From: Fodinicurvata fenggangensis DSM 21160
Lineage (GTDB): Bacteria > Pseudomonadota > Alphaproteobacteria > Kiloniellales > DSM-21159
Reading direction: 5' to 3'
NCBI RefSeq assembly: GCF_000686045.1
Contig: NZ_JMLV01000001.1
Location: 1-64,000 of the forward strand
DNA: 64,000 nt
Shown here: positions 7,778 to 17,200 of the stretch, one piece after another
Layout of the letters: the number at the start of each line of letters is the position of its first letter
Position numbering within the stretch: position 1 is the first letter of the stretch
Notes under the pieces: generated by a model
Told to the model about the DNA's origin: nothing
Databases searched by the model: none
Seen by the model: the letters and a program-made list of their open reading frames with translations, nothing else
Position numbers and translations under genes: made by a program

Positions 7778-9796
7778 CTACTGGCAGGACAGGCATTCCT
7801 CGTAATCGGTGTTGCCGTCCTGCGCGGTCGGCTGGTCATCTCCGTTCACCTTCCCCTGCAAGGGAACCATCGCGCCGGACATCAGGCCCATGGCCGATTC
7901 CGCGCGCTGCACCGAACGCGAGCGGCAGTAGTAGAGGCTTTTCACGCCCCGCTTCCAGGCCATGAGATGGATCTGGTGCAGGTCGCGTTTGTGCACGTCG
8001 CCCGGCAGGAAGAGGTTGAGCGATTGGGCCTGGCAGATGTAGGGCGCCCGGTCACCCGCCAGTTCGATCAGCCAGCGCTGGTCCAGTTCGAAGGCGGTCT
8101 TGAAGACGTCCTTCTCGTGATCGTCGAGACAATCGAGATGCTGGACCGAGCCGTTGTTCAGCGTGATCGAACTCCAGGTTTCCTCGTCGTTGCGGCCACG
8201 TTCCTCCAGCAGGGCCAGAAGGTGCGGATTGCGGACGTTGAAGGAACCGGACAGCGTCTTGTGGGTAAAGGAGTTGCCGGCCGTGGGTTCGATGCCCGGC
8301 GATGCACCGCCGCAGATGATGGAGATCGAGGCCGTCGGCGCGATCGCCATCTTGTTCGAGAAACGCTCCATGATCCTGTGTTCGGCCGCGTCGGGGCAGG
8401 GCCCGCGCTCCTCGGCCAGCTTGCGGGAGGCCGCATCGGCCTGGTGCCGGACGTGCTTGAAGATGCGCTCGTTCCACACCTTGGCCATGACGCTTTCCCA
8501 GGGGATGCGGTTCTTCTGCAGGAAGGAGTGGAAGCCCATCACCCCCAGACCCACGGAGCGCTCACGCTGCGCGGAATAGCGCGCACGGGCCATGCTGTCC
8601 GGCGCGTTCTGGATGTAATCTTCCAGGACGTTGTCCAGGAAACGCATGACGTCCTCGATGAAGCCGGGCTGGTCGTTCCACTCGTCCCAGGTCTCCAGGT
8701 TCAGCGAAGATAGGCAACAGACGGCCGTACGATCGTTGCCCAGGTGGTCGATACCCGTGGGCAGCGTGATCTCGCTGCAGAGGTTGGACATCTTCACACT
8801 GAGGCCCGAACGTTTCTGGTGCTCGGGGATCGCGCGGTTCACATGGTCGGAATAGATGAGGTAGGGCTCGCCCGTTTCGACCCGGGCGGTCAGGATCCGG
8901 ATCCAGAGCTGGCGCGCGGAGATCCTGCGGATGACAGATCCGTCCTTCGGGCTCTTCAAGGCCCAGTCCTCGTCGTCGATGACCGCGCGCATGAAGGCAT
9001 CGGGGATCGTGATGCCGTGATGCAGGTTGAGCGCCTTGCGGTTGGGGTCGCCGCCGGTGGGACGGCGCAGTTCCACGAATTCCTCTATCTCCGGGTGTTC
9101 GACAGGCATGTAGACGGCCGCCGAGCCGCGGCGCAGGGAGCCCTGGCTGATGGCGAGCGTCAGGGAGTCCATGACCCGGATGAAGGGGATGACACCGCTG
9201 GTCTTGCCGTTCATGCCGACCTTCTCGCCGATGGAGCGCAGGTTGCCCCAATAGCTGCCAATTCCGCCGCCGCGGGCAGCCAGCCAGACGTTTTCGTTCC
9301 ACAGGTCCACAATGCCATCCAGGGAATCGCCGGCCTCGTTCAGGAAGCAGGAGATCGGCAGGCCCCGCTGGGTGCCGCCGTTGGAAAGCACGGGTGTAGC
9401 CGGCATGAACCAGAGTTTTGAGATGTAGTCATAGAGCCGTTGGGCATGGGCGGAATCGTCCGCGTAATGGGCCGCCACACGGGCGAAGAGATCCTGGTAC
9501 GACTCGCCGGGCAGGAGGTAGCGGTCCACCAATGTCGCCTTGCCGAAAGAGGTCAGGCGTGTATCCCGGTCGCGATCCACTTCCACGGTGATTCCGCGGT
9601 CATTCTGGAAACGATCCCGGATGGAATCGTCCGGCAAAAGCTCCTCGGTGGCGGAATGGACGGCGTCCTCGGCTGGCCCCCGGGGACTTTCGTCGTGGGA
9701 GTCGGCCCCTGCGCTTGCATCTGTCCCCACCTTGTCCACAGGCTTTTCGGACTCCGCATTCGCCCGTCTCGCCTGCAATACTGCCGCGCCGTCCAT
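7778..9796 (-). CDS. nrdA: class I ribonucleotide reductase large (catalytic) subunit
   Basis: Reduces ribonucleoside diphosphates to deoxyribonucleotides. The ATG at 9796 has GGAG six bases upstream and gives 672 residues. Catalytic cysteines are visible in PISCFL, in NLCSEI (the thiyl radical site) and in CCLSSLNL; the shuttle pair is the final CLSCQ. The first roughly 80 residues are a low-complexity charged linker rather than the ATP-cone found in E. coli NrdA, so inhibition by dATP through the usual activity site is not expected. Two NrdR boxes lie upstream. Confidence 0.96.
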   Translation of the reverse strand: MDGAAVLQARRANAESEKPVDKVGTDASAGADSHDESPRGPAEDAVHSATEELLPDDSIRDRFQNDRGITVEVDRDRDTRLTSFGKATLVDRYLLPGESYQDLFARVAAHYADDSAHAQRLYDYISKLWFMPATPVLSNGGTQRGLPISCFLNEAGDSLDGIVDLWNENVWLAARGGGIGSYWGNLRSIGEKVGMNGKTSGVIPFIRVMDSLTLAISQGSLRRGSAAVYMPVEHPEIEEFVELRRPTGGDPNRKALNLHHGITIPDAFMRAVIDDEDWALKSPKDGSVIRRISARQLWIRILTARVETGEPYLIYSDHVNRAIPEHQKRSGLSVKMSNLCSEITLPTGIDHLGNDRTAVCCLSSLNLETWDEWNDQPGFIEDVMRFLDNVLEDYIQNAPDSMARARYSAQRERSVGLGVMGFHSFLQKNRIPWESVMAKVWNERIFKHVRHQADAASRKLAEERGPCPDAAEHRIMERFSNKMAIAPTASISIICGGASPGIEPTAGNSFTHKTLSGSFNVRNPHLLALLEERGRNDEETWSSITLNNGSVQHLDCLDDHEKDVFKTAFELDQRWLIELAGDRAPYICQAQSLNLFLPGDVHKRDLHQIHLMAWKRGVKSLYYCRSRSVQRAESAMGLMSGAMVPLQGKVNGDDQPTAQDGNTDYEECLSCQ

Positions 9797-9838
9797 TCCA
9801 ATCTCCATTTGTCCACAAGCTGTGAAAAGTTGGCCTGT

Positions 9839-9885
9839 GCACAAAATATTGCGCATTCCCCCGGCCAACACACCAAATCTAGCAG
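9839..9885 (-). promoter_or_regulatory. pair of NrdR boxes upstream of nrdAB
   Basis: GCACAAAATATTGCGC (9839-9854) and ACACCAAATCTAGCAG (9870-9885) both follow the NrdR pattern acaCwAtATaTwGtgt at its core positions. Their starts are 31 bp apart, three helical turns, which is the spacing known for NrdR box pairs. The second box is the weaker. They lie 43-89 bp before the nrdA start, fitting repression by NrdR. Confidence 0.72.
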
Positions 9886-10002
9886 AAGCGTATTTTCTGT
9901 CTATTGGAACATATCAGGAACATTCTTTGTGGAGCAAGCCTGTGGCCAAGAGGGAACAGTCCATCTTGTGGCGACTCGCCTTGGCGCCGTAACCAGTTAG
10001 TC

Positions 10003-10713
10003 ATGTGTGGTCGCTATTATCTTCTGTCCCCTGCGGAACGCCTGCGGAAGCTTTTTCGTCTGGAGACTGTCCCGCAACTCCGCCCCAGGGCCAATATTGC
10101 GCCGGGCAGCGCCATTCCGGCGGTTCGCAATGAAGAGGGAAGCGGGGCTGCCTTTTTCGCACCGCAGTGGGGTCTGGTCCCTGCCTGGGCGAAAGACCAG
10201 GAAATCGCCTTGCGCCTGAAGAATGCACGCTGTGAAAGCGCGCCCGAGAAGCCGGCCTTTCGGGAGGCCTGGCAGCGGCGTCGATGCCTGATCCCGGCGG
10301 ACGGTTTCCTGGAATGGCCCGAGGGGCGTGGACCGAAACAGCCCTATGGCGTGCGTCACCGCGAGGGTGAACTGCTGGTTTTTGCGGGACTCTGGGAGCG
10401 CTGGTACGATCCTGCACAAACGGCGCCCCGCGCTCTGGAAAGCTGTACCATCCTGACGACCGCCGCACGCGGGGCGTTGCGGAGCGTCCATCACCGCATG
10501 CCGGTCATGCTTCAGCCCCAGGATTATGACGACTGGCTTGATCCGACGACGTCCGGCGCAGACTTGGCGACAGTGTTGGATCGTTATCCCGAGGATGAGC
10601 TTGCGATCGATGCCTTTCCGCAGGCGCTCAACGACTCCCGCGTGGAGGACCCTTCACTGCTGCGGCCGATCCCACAGGAAGACACGGCGCCGTTGCAGGG
10701 ATCACTCTTCTAG
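10003..10713 (+). CDS. SRAP-domain protein (YedK/HMCES family)
   Basis: Family members bind abasic sites in single-stranded DNA through a covalent link to Cys2, protecting stalled forks. The ATG at 10003 gives MCGRYYLLSPAERL, so the catalytic cysteine becomes residue 2; upstream in-frame sequence is excluded by this. Other conserved residues are in WGLVPAWA, NARCES, the glutamate in SAPEKPAF and the histidine in HHRMPVML. Length (236 aa) is normal. Its last 12 bases overlap the end of the convergent NRDE-family gene. Confidence 0.93.
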   Translation: MCGRYYLLSPAERLRKLFRLETVPQLRPRANIAPGSAIPAVRNEEGSGAAFFAPQWGLVPAWAKDQEIALRLKNARCESAPEKPAFREAWQRRRCLIPADGFLEWPEGRGPKQPYGVRHREGELLVFAGLWERWYDPAQTAPRALESCTILTTAARGALRSVHHRMPVMLQPQDYDDWLDPTTSGADLATVLDRYPEDELAIDAFPQALNDSRVEDPSLLRPIPQEDTAPLQGSLF

Positions 10714-11475
10714 ATTGATCGCTTGAAAGCCGGTCTGGTCCGGTCGCCCCGGGGCAAAGAGCCAGATCGGCCGGCGTGGCGTTTCGACGCTGTCCAGGCG
10801 AATGTCGGGCAGGGCAAGCAGAGAACTGGAAAGCGTGCCGAAGCCGTTCTCCAGGGAAAAGCACATGGCCGCCGAGTCCTTTTCGCCTGAAGAGACTTCA
10901 GTTGCAGCTAGCAGCTCTTGCCAGTCCTGCCACTGGCTGTTCTCCGGATCAGGCCGCGTGGCGGCACGGAAACGGGGCAGATAGCGACGGATCCGTCCGC
11001 TGGAAGTGTCGTTCAGGTCGAAGGCGCTCAGCATCGACAAGCCCGGGGGCAGTGGAAAAACCTCGATCTCGGCGTCTTCAGCATCGCTGTGGCGTATCCA
11101 GAAGGCGTCCAGTGCGTCGGCCACGACCAGGTTGAAACTACGGTAGGCGCGCGGGTCCAGATCGGCCAGGGCATCGGCCGCCGCCGTGGCTTCGGCATGA
11201 TCCAGTGCTTCCAGGACCAGTTCGCCGCGGCTGCGGCGGTCCGGGGAGGGGCCGAGGCTGCCATAGCGATTGAGGACAGCTGCCATCAGGCCGTCATCGT
11301 TGAGTCCCATCCAGGCGCCATCGGATTGCAGGTCCTGTCCGGCAACGACATGTGGCCGGTCGGGCCAGTGCCGCCCGGGCGCCTTCCAGGGGCGGTCCTG
11401 CATCTCGTCGCGGTTGGCTGCGACCAGGATGGGCCAGTCGTGGCCCGGCGCGCGATCAATGACGAGAGTGCACAT
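10702..11475 (-). CDS. NRDE family protein (TANGO2-like)
   Basis: The family is named for the Asn-Arg-Asp-Glu motif, seen here as AANRDE near residue 19 after the typical start MCTL. Other family features are GAWMGLNDDGLMAAVLNRY and SRGELVLEAL. The 257-residue length is normal. Bacterial function is not settled; eukaryotic TANGO2 has been linked to heme or lipid handling. The conserved Cys2 suggests an N-terminal nucleophile-like fold. It is divergent from the DUF1476 gene and convergent with the SRAP gene. Confidence 0.85.
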   Translation of the reverse strand: MCTLVIDRAPGHDWPILVAANRDEMQDRPWKAPGRHWPDRPHVVAGQDLQSDGAWMGLNDDGLMAAVLNRYGSLGPSPDRRSRGELVLEALDHAEATAAADALADLDPRAYRSFNLVVADALDAFWIRHSDAEDAEIEVFPLPPGLSMLSAFDLNDTSSGRIRRYLPRFRAATRPDPENSQWQDWQELLAATEVSSGEKDSAAMCFSLENGFGTLSSSLLALPDIRLDSVETPRRPIWLFAPGRPDQTGFQAINLEE

Positions 11476-11610
11476 AGTCGAAAATCCGTTTACTGCTGGC
11501 TATTCACCTATCGGGTCCGAAACGCTATAACGGCGCTTCCGGATACAAAAAGCGGGAAGGCCGTAATTTCGACAGCTTCCCCGGCCCGCAACAGTGAAAG
11601 GCAGACATTC

Positions 11611-11928
11611 ATGAGTTTCAGTGACCGCCAGAAGGCTTTCGAGGACAAGTACAAGCACGATCAGGAACTTCAGTTCAAGGTTATGGTGCGCCGGAACAAG
11701 CTTCTTGGCCTTTTCATCGCGGAATTGTTGGGGCTGACCGGGGAAAAGGCCGAGAACTACGCCCGCGAGGTGATCAGCACGGATTTCGAGGAACCGGGCG
11801 ACGAGGATGTGGTTCGAAAGGTCATGGCCGATATCCAGGGCAGCGACGTTGATTTTTCCGAGCATCGCCTGCGCAAGAAGATGGACGAACTGCTAACCGT
11901 GGCAAAGCAGCAAATCATGGCGGAATAA
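11611..11928 (+). CDS. DUF1476 protein, F1Fo-ATPase zeta-type inhibitor
   Basis: A 105-residue charged helical protein starting MSFSDRQKAFEDKYKHDQEL, the hallmark N-terminus of the DUF1476 family. In Paracoccus the family member (zeta subunit) binds F1 and blocks ATP hydrolysis through its N-terminal inhibitory region. The ATG at 11611 follows GAAAGG. In other alphaproteobacteria this gene lies between purB and purC; here purB is also close by, although convergent. Confidence 0.92.
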   Translation: MSFSDRQKAFEDKYKHDQELQFKVMVRRNKLLGLFIAELLGLTGEKAENYAREVISTDFEEPGDEDVVRKVMADIQGSDVDFSEHRLRKKMDELLTVAKQQIMAE

Positions 11929-11956
11929 TCGAGACCTGTTACCAAACCGTCTAGAA

Positions 11957-11987
11957 AACGGACGGTCCCGCTTTGGGACCGTCCGTT
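11957..11987. terminator. perfect 13-bp hairpin terminator
   Basis: AACGGACGGTCCC (11957-11969) pairs exactly with 11975-11987 around a GCTTT loop, 28 bp after the DUF1476 stop. On the minus strand it is followed by TTTTC, so it is the better terminator for a leftward transcript (the GNAT gene or the small RNA proposed next to it). Confidence 0.75.
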
Positions 11988-12090
11988 ACCTGCAATCTGC
12001 AAGTCGCCGTAGCGCAGAGGCGAGTCCCTTCACCAGGGATACGGAGGGGGCATCCTACTGCACCGGTCTTCTGAGGGAAGCAGGGTTATA
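11957..12090 (-). ncRNA. candidate structured small RNA ending at the 11957-11987 terminator
   Basis: Reading leftward, a promoter-like CTTGTG-N16-TATAAC leads into about 130 bases with paired ends (CCTGC about 12082 with GCAGG about 11991), an internal hairpin TCCCT-GGTGA-AGGGA, a second TCGCC...GGCGA, and finally a perfect terminator with a T-run. No open reading frame occupies this gap between convergent genes. It does not carry the SRP RNA, tRNA or 6S signatures. The promoter call is weak, and the stretch could simply be the 3' UTR of the GNAT gene. Confidence 0.35.
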
Positions 12091-12130
12091 GTACTGATTG
12101 AATGTCCACAAGGGCCATGTGTGCATCAGT

Positions 12131-12670
12131 CTACCAATAGGCTGGGTCGTCCAAGGCTTCGACACAACGTGCAGGGCCTTTCAATGGTGTCATCTTGCAA
12201 GCCGTCAAGGACTGGCCCTGCCAGCCTTCAGGCTGACTCAGTCTGAAGGGAGCCGGTGCGAGGGCTTCGGTGAGCGGCGTGAAACCCATACGGGAATAAT
12301 AGTTCGGGTCGCCATAGGTCATGACGATGTCGACGCCGGCTTCCCGCAGAGCCGCCAGACCGTGGCTCAGAAGCGTCTGACCAACCCCCTTACCTTGCTG
12401 ACCGGTTGCCACGGCGATGGGCGCCAGAAGGAATACGCTGCGCTCATCCTTGTCGTAGATCAGCCGTGAGAAGATGATTGCGCCCATCACGGCCTCGTTC
12501 GCCACGGCGGTGAATACAAACATATCTTTGTTTGGCGTACCGTACAGCAGGTTGCTAACCAGATCGCCGATCAATTGCCCTTCTTCAGGCCCTTCCGAGG
12601 CGGTAAAGACCGCCGTGAAGAGATCCACGATCTCTTGTTCCCGCTCTTCGAACCCGGCCAGGATTTCCAT
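12131..12670 (-). CDS. GNAT family N-acetyltransferase
   Basis: A 179-residue acetyl-CoA-dependent acyltransferase. The acetyl-CoA site is visible in LLAPIAVATGQQGKGVGQTLL (Q/RxxGxG/A type loop, about residues 81-100), and YGDPNYYSRMGF is typical of the YhbS-like subgroup. Start has GGAGGG upstream. Substrate is unknown. It stands alone between purB and the small intergenic region at 12 kb. Confidence 0.88.
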   Translation of the reverse strand: MEILAGFEEREQEIVDLFTAVFTASEGPEEGQLIGDLVSNLLYGTPNKDMFVFTAVANEAVMGAIIFSRLIYDKDERSVFLLAPIAVATGQQGKGVGQTLLSHGLAALREAGVDIVMTYGDPNYYSRMGFTPLTEALAPAPFRLSQPEGWQGQSLTACKMTPLKGPARCVEALDDPAYW

Positions 12671-12809
12671 CTATCCCTCCGTTCCATGAAAGGCCACAAC
12701 TGTTACCCCAAGGCACCCGAAGCCTGGGCTAATGGTGAAAGGCTCCTTCTTGCCGGGGCTGAAATGCCTGTCCTGGGTACGTAGATGCCGCTGGCCAAGG
12801 TGTCTGGGC

Positions 12810-14102
<1,293 letters not shown>

Positions 14103-14215
14103 GATTGCGTGTCCTGCTGCGAGTGGGGATGGGCGTAACTGCAGGGGCGGTAGCCGAGACTGCCCAAAAGGTCAAGCTATGGCCGGGTCGTGAACTGCCG
14201 GAGGCAGAGGTATGG

Positions 14216-17200
14216 TCAGTAGTCCCACTGCCAGCGGATACCCACCTGGCTGCTGCCGTCCGAGCCGGTCTTGCTGTTCACCTTGATGTTGTTGGTAACA
14301 TCCAGTTCCACATCCAGTTCGGTGCTGCCGGCCTGTGTGCCCTGTTCCACGCCGACGAAAACGCCGTCCGCCAGGTAGCGGCCGACGGTGACACTGCCCA
14401 GGCCGCCGTCCTCTTCCTCACCTGGAGTGAAAGAGACCACGTCAGCGCCCAGCATATTGCGGGCAATATCGGTGATGCCGGGACCGCCGCTGGTCAGCGT
14501 TGCCGCCGTGTTCGCCAGCATCAGCGCTTCACCCGGGGACAACCGGCTGCTGTTCTTGTTGAACAGGACGCGCGAGAGGACTTCGTCCTCGGGCAGGATT
14601 GGATTGGAGGTAAGCTTGATTTCGGGCGAAGAAGCCGTGCCCATGATTTTTATGATTGCCTGGATGTCGCCGGCCTGGGTTGCTGCTGAGAGGTCCAGGG
14701 TCGGGTTCAGGTCATTCCCCGGCGGCAGGGAAACGCTGCCTTCCTGAAGCTGGAAAGACTTGCCGGCAATGGAGAAACTGCCGCGTTGCGGTTCCAGGCT
14801 GCCGACGACCCGTGGCGAGGCCGCCGTTCCCGAGACAGAGAAGTGACCGCCCCATTCCGAGTCGAGGCCACGTCCACGAACAAAGACGCGGCGTGGCAGG
14901 TCGATTTCGACATCCAGACTGATGTCCGGGCCGGAAGAGGCGGATTGTTCCTCTTCCTGTTCGTCATCAGACGTTTCCTCCTGACTGTTGCCCTCGTCTT
15001 GTCCCAGGATGATGACGTTGTTCAGCTCTGTGACCGATGGGGGGAGGTCGTCGACGAGGCGGATCTCAATGGTGTCGTTGCGGATTTCACCTGTCAGTTC
15101 GGACTGGCCGAGCAAGTCCCCCTGAAGGGAGAGGTTGCCCGAAAGGTGAGCCGTCACATCATCACGGTGCACGAACCCCATGTTGCTGAACTCAAGGGAC
15201 AGGTCGCTGAGCAGTTCTTCGCCATCGCGGAATTGCACGGATCCCTGTCCGCTGAAAGTGCCATTGCCGCCATCGCTGGCTTCCAGCTTCGTGATCTCCA
15301 GGCGGTCACTGCGCCCTTCTATGACCAGATTGAGCGATTGCAGCAGTGTACCGGAGAAGAAGTTCTCATAGACGGCGTCGTTCAGTGCAATGCGGCCACC
15401 AAAATCCGGATCGGCCAGTGTGCCGCCAAGGGACATATCGACCTCGCCGCCACCTGTGAGGCGAATGGTGTCGACAGGAAGAAGCCCGACCACGTTCTCG
15501 ATGTTTCCGCTCCAGCTTAGCTGGCCCTCAAGCGGGGCAGAATCAGCCAGCTCGAAGGCGAAGGGCTGGAGTGACAGTTGCACCGGCAGGTTGCCGCTAA
15601 GGCGCAAGGCTTCCTCGGCAAAGCCTGACAGGCTTCCATTGACTTGAAGTTGACCATCTTGCAGCTGCGCGGTGACCTGTCCTGACAGTTCTGGGAGGCT
15701 GCCCAGCTTTTGTTCTTCCCGTCGATTGACTTCGCTCAGGCGCAAGTCGAAACGCCCCTGGGGATTGCGCGAGGCGCCCTGCAGCCTGAGGTCGGCGGCA
15801 GCCAGGCCGCGCAGCGGGAATTCCGGATCGATCGCTTCCAGCAATTCAAGCGGCAGGTCACGCAAGGCGAACTCCATGTCCGTATTGTCCGGGCCAAGAG
15901 CGCCTCCACCGGTGAGCCGGCCATTGCCGATTCCGAGGGCCAGGTCCTGAATCTCCAGACGCTGCCCATAGGTGATGCCAAGGGGCCGCTGGAGGCGAAG
16001 CGGGATATCACCGTAGTCCGCTTCCAGGTCGGTTATGCGTACGGCAGGGGTTTCCGAGGTGACGTCGCCTTCTGCGTTGACCGTAAAGGTGAGCGGCTGG
16101 TCCAGTTCCCCGGACCCGGAAAGGGACAGACGGATGGCATTCAGCGGCCCCTGCGCCCGTGCCTCAAGGCTTTCCATGGCCGTGCCGCGGGCAGAAACTT
16201 GAGCCAGGGACAATGTTCCGTCCATGGTTGGAGCGGCAAGCGCGTCCGAAAGGTTCAACTCAAGACGTGTTTGCTGTACGCTCAGATCCGGGGCTGAAGG
16301 CGCGCCAAGACGCAAGTCACTCAGTTGACTTTCCAGGACTATCCCCTGCTGGCTATCCGACTGATTCAGGGTGATATCCAGGTCGAGAGTCCCGCTCAAT
16401 TGCTGGCCGGCCAATTCCGACAGACTGGAAAGCTGTATTCCCTGTCCCTGCAGACTGCCTTCGGCAGGTGTGCCATCCAGGGGCAGGCCGAGATTTCCGG
16501 TGAGGCGGGTATCCTCACCCTGTGTCAGGGACAGGTTGCGAAGATCCAGGATGCCGTCCTCCTGCAGGTCGAAGTCGGTTTGAGCGGCAAGGGCGCCATA
16601 ATCGGTTTGTGCCTGGAGCAGGAAGTTGCCACTTGGTCGGCCATCCGACAGTGCGAGATCGAGCTTGCTGTCGAGATCCTTGAAGGCGTTGCCGGCCAGA
16701 TTCAGGCTTGGACTGGTCAGGGCAGCGGTTATCGCGGGTTCGGTGAAATCGCCCTGAACCGTGCCTTTCAGGGCAAGGGCGCCATCCAGGGGCATGCCAA
16801 GACTGCTGCTGAGCGGATTCAGGGAGGGCAGGTCCAGGCTGTAGTCGAGCGCCAGCGTTTCGGCCTGAAGGTCGCCGCTTCCCTCGATTGTGGCGGAGAG
16901 GCCCTGGCTGACCAGCATGACCTTGCCAGACAGCTGCTCATTATCTGAGGGCTTCTCGACACGGCCGGCGAGGCGCAGGTTCTTGCCCAATAGGCTGTCT
17001 GCCAGCGGTTGCCCGCTGGAGAAACCGGAAAGGTCCAACTGAAGCTTTGCAATCAAAGGGTCCCCCGGCCGCTGACGTGCGGTCAGTCGGCCGGTAACGG
17101 CCCCCGAAATGTCAGGTGTGGCCAAAAGGCCGGAGAAGTTCGCCAGGTCGGGGTGCGAAAGCGTGATCTCAAGGTCGGACTCTTCACTTTCCAGATCGAT

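Noticed and set aside
10918-11610. A long N-terminal extension of the DUF1476 protein
   Set aside because: The added residues are antisense to the NRDE gene, and the family start MSFSDRQKAF is at 11611.
11988-12130. SRP RNA (ffs) or 6S RNA at 12 kb
   Set aside because: The conserved GGAAG-AGCAG loop of SRP RNA is missing, and 6S RNA is better placed between zapA and the 5-FTHF cyclo-ligase gene.
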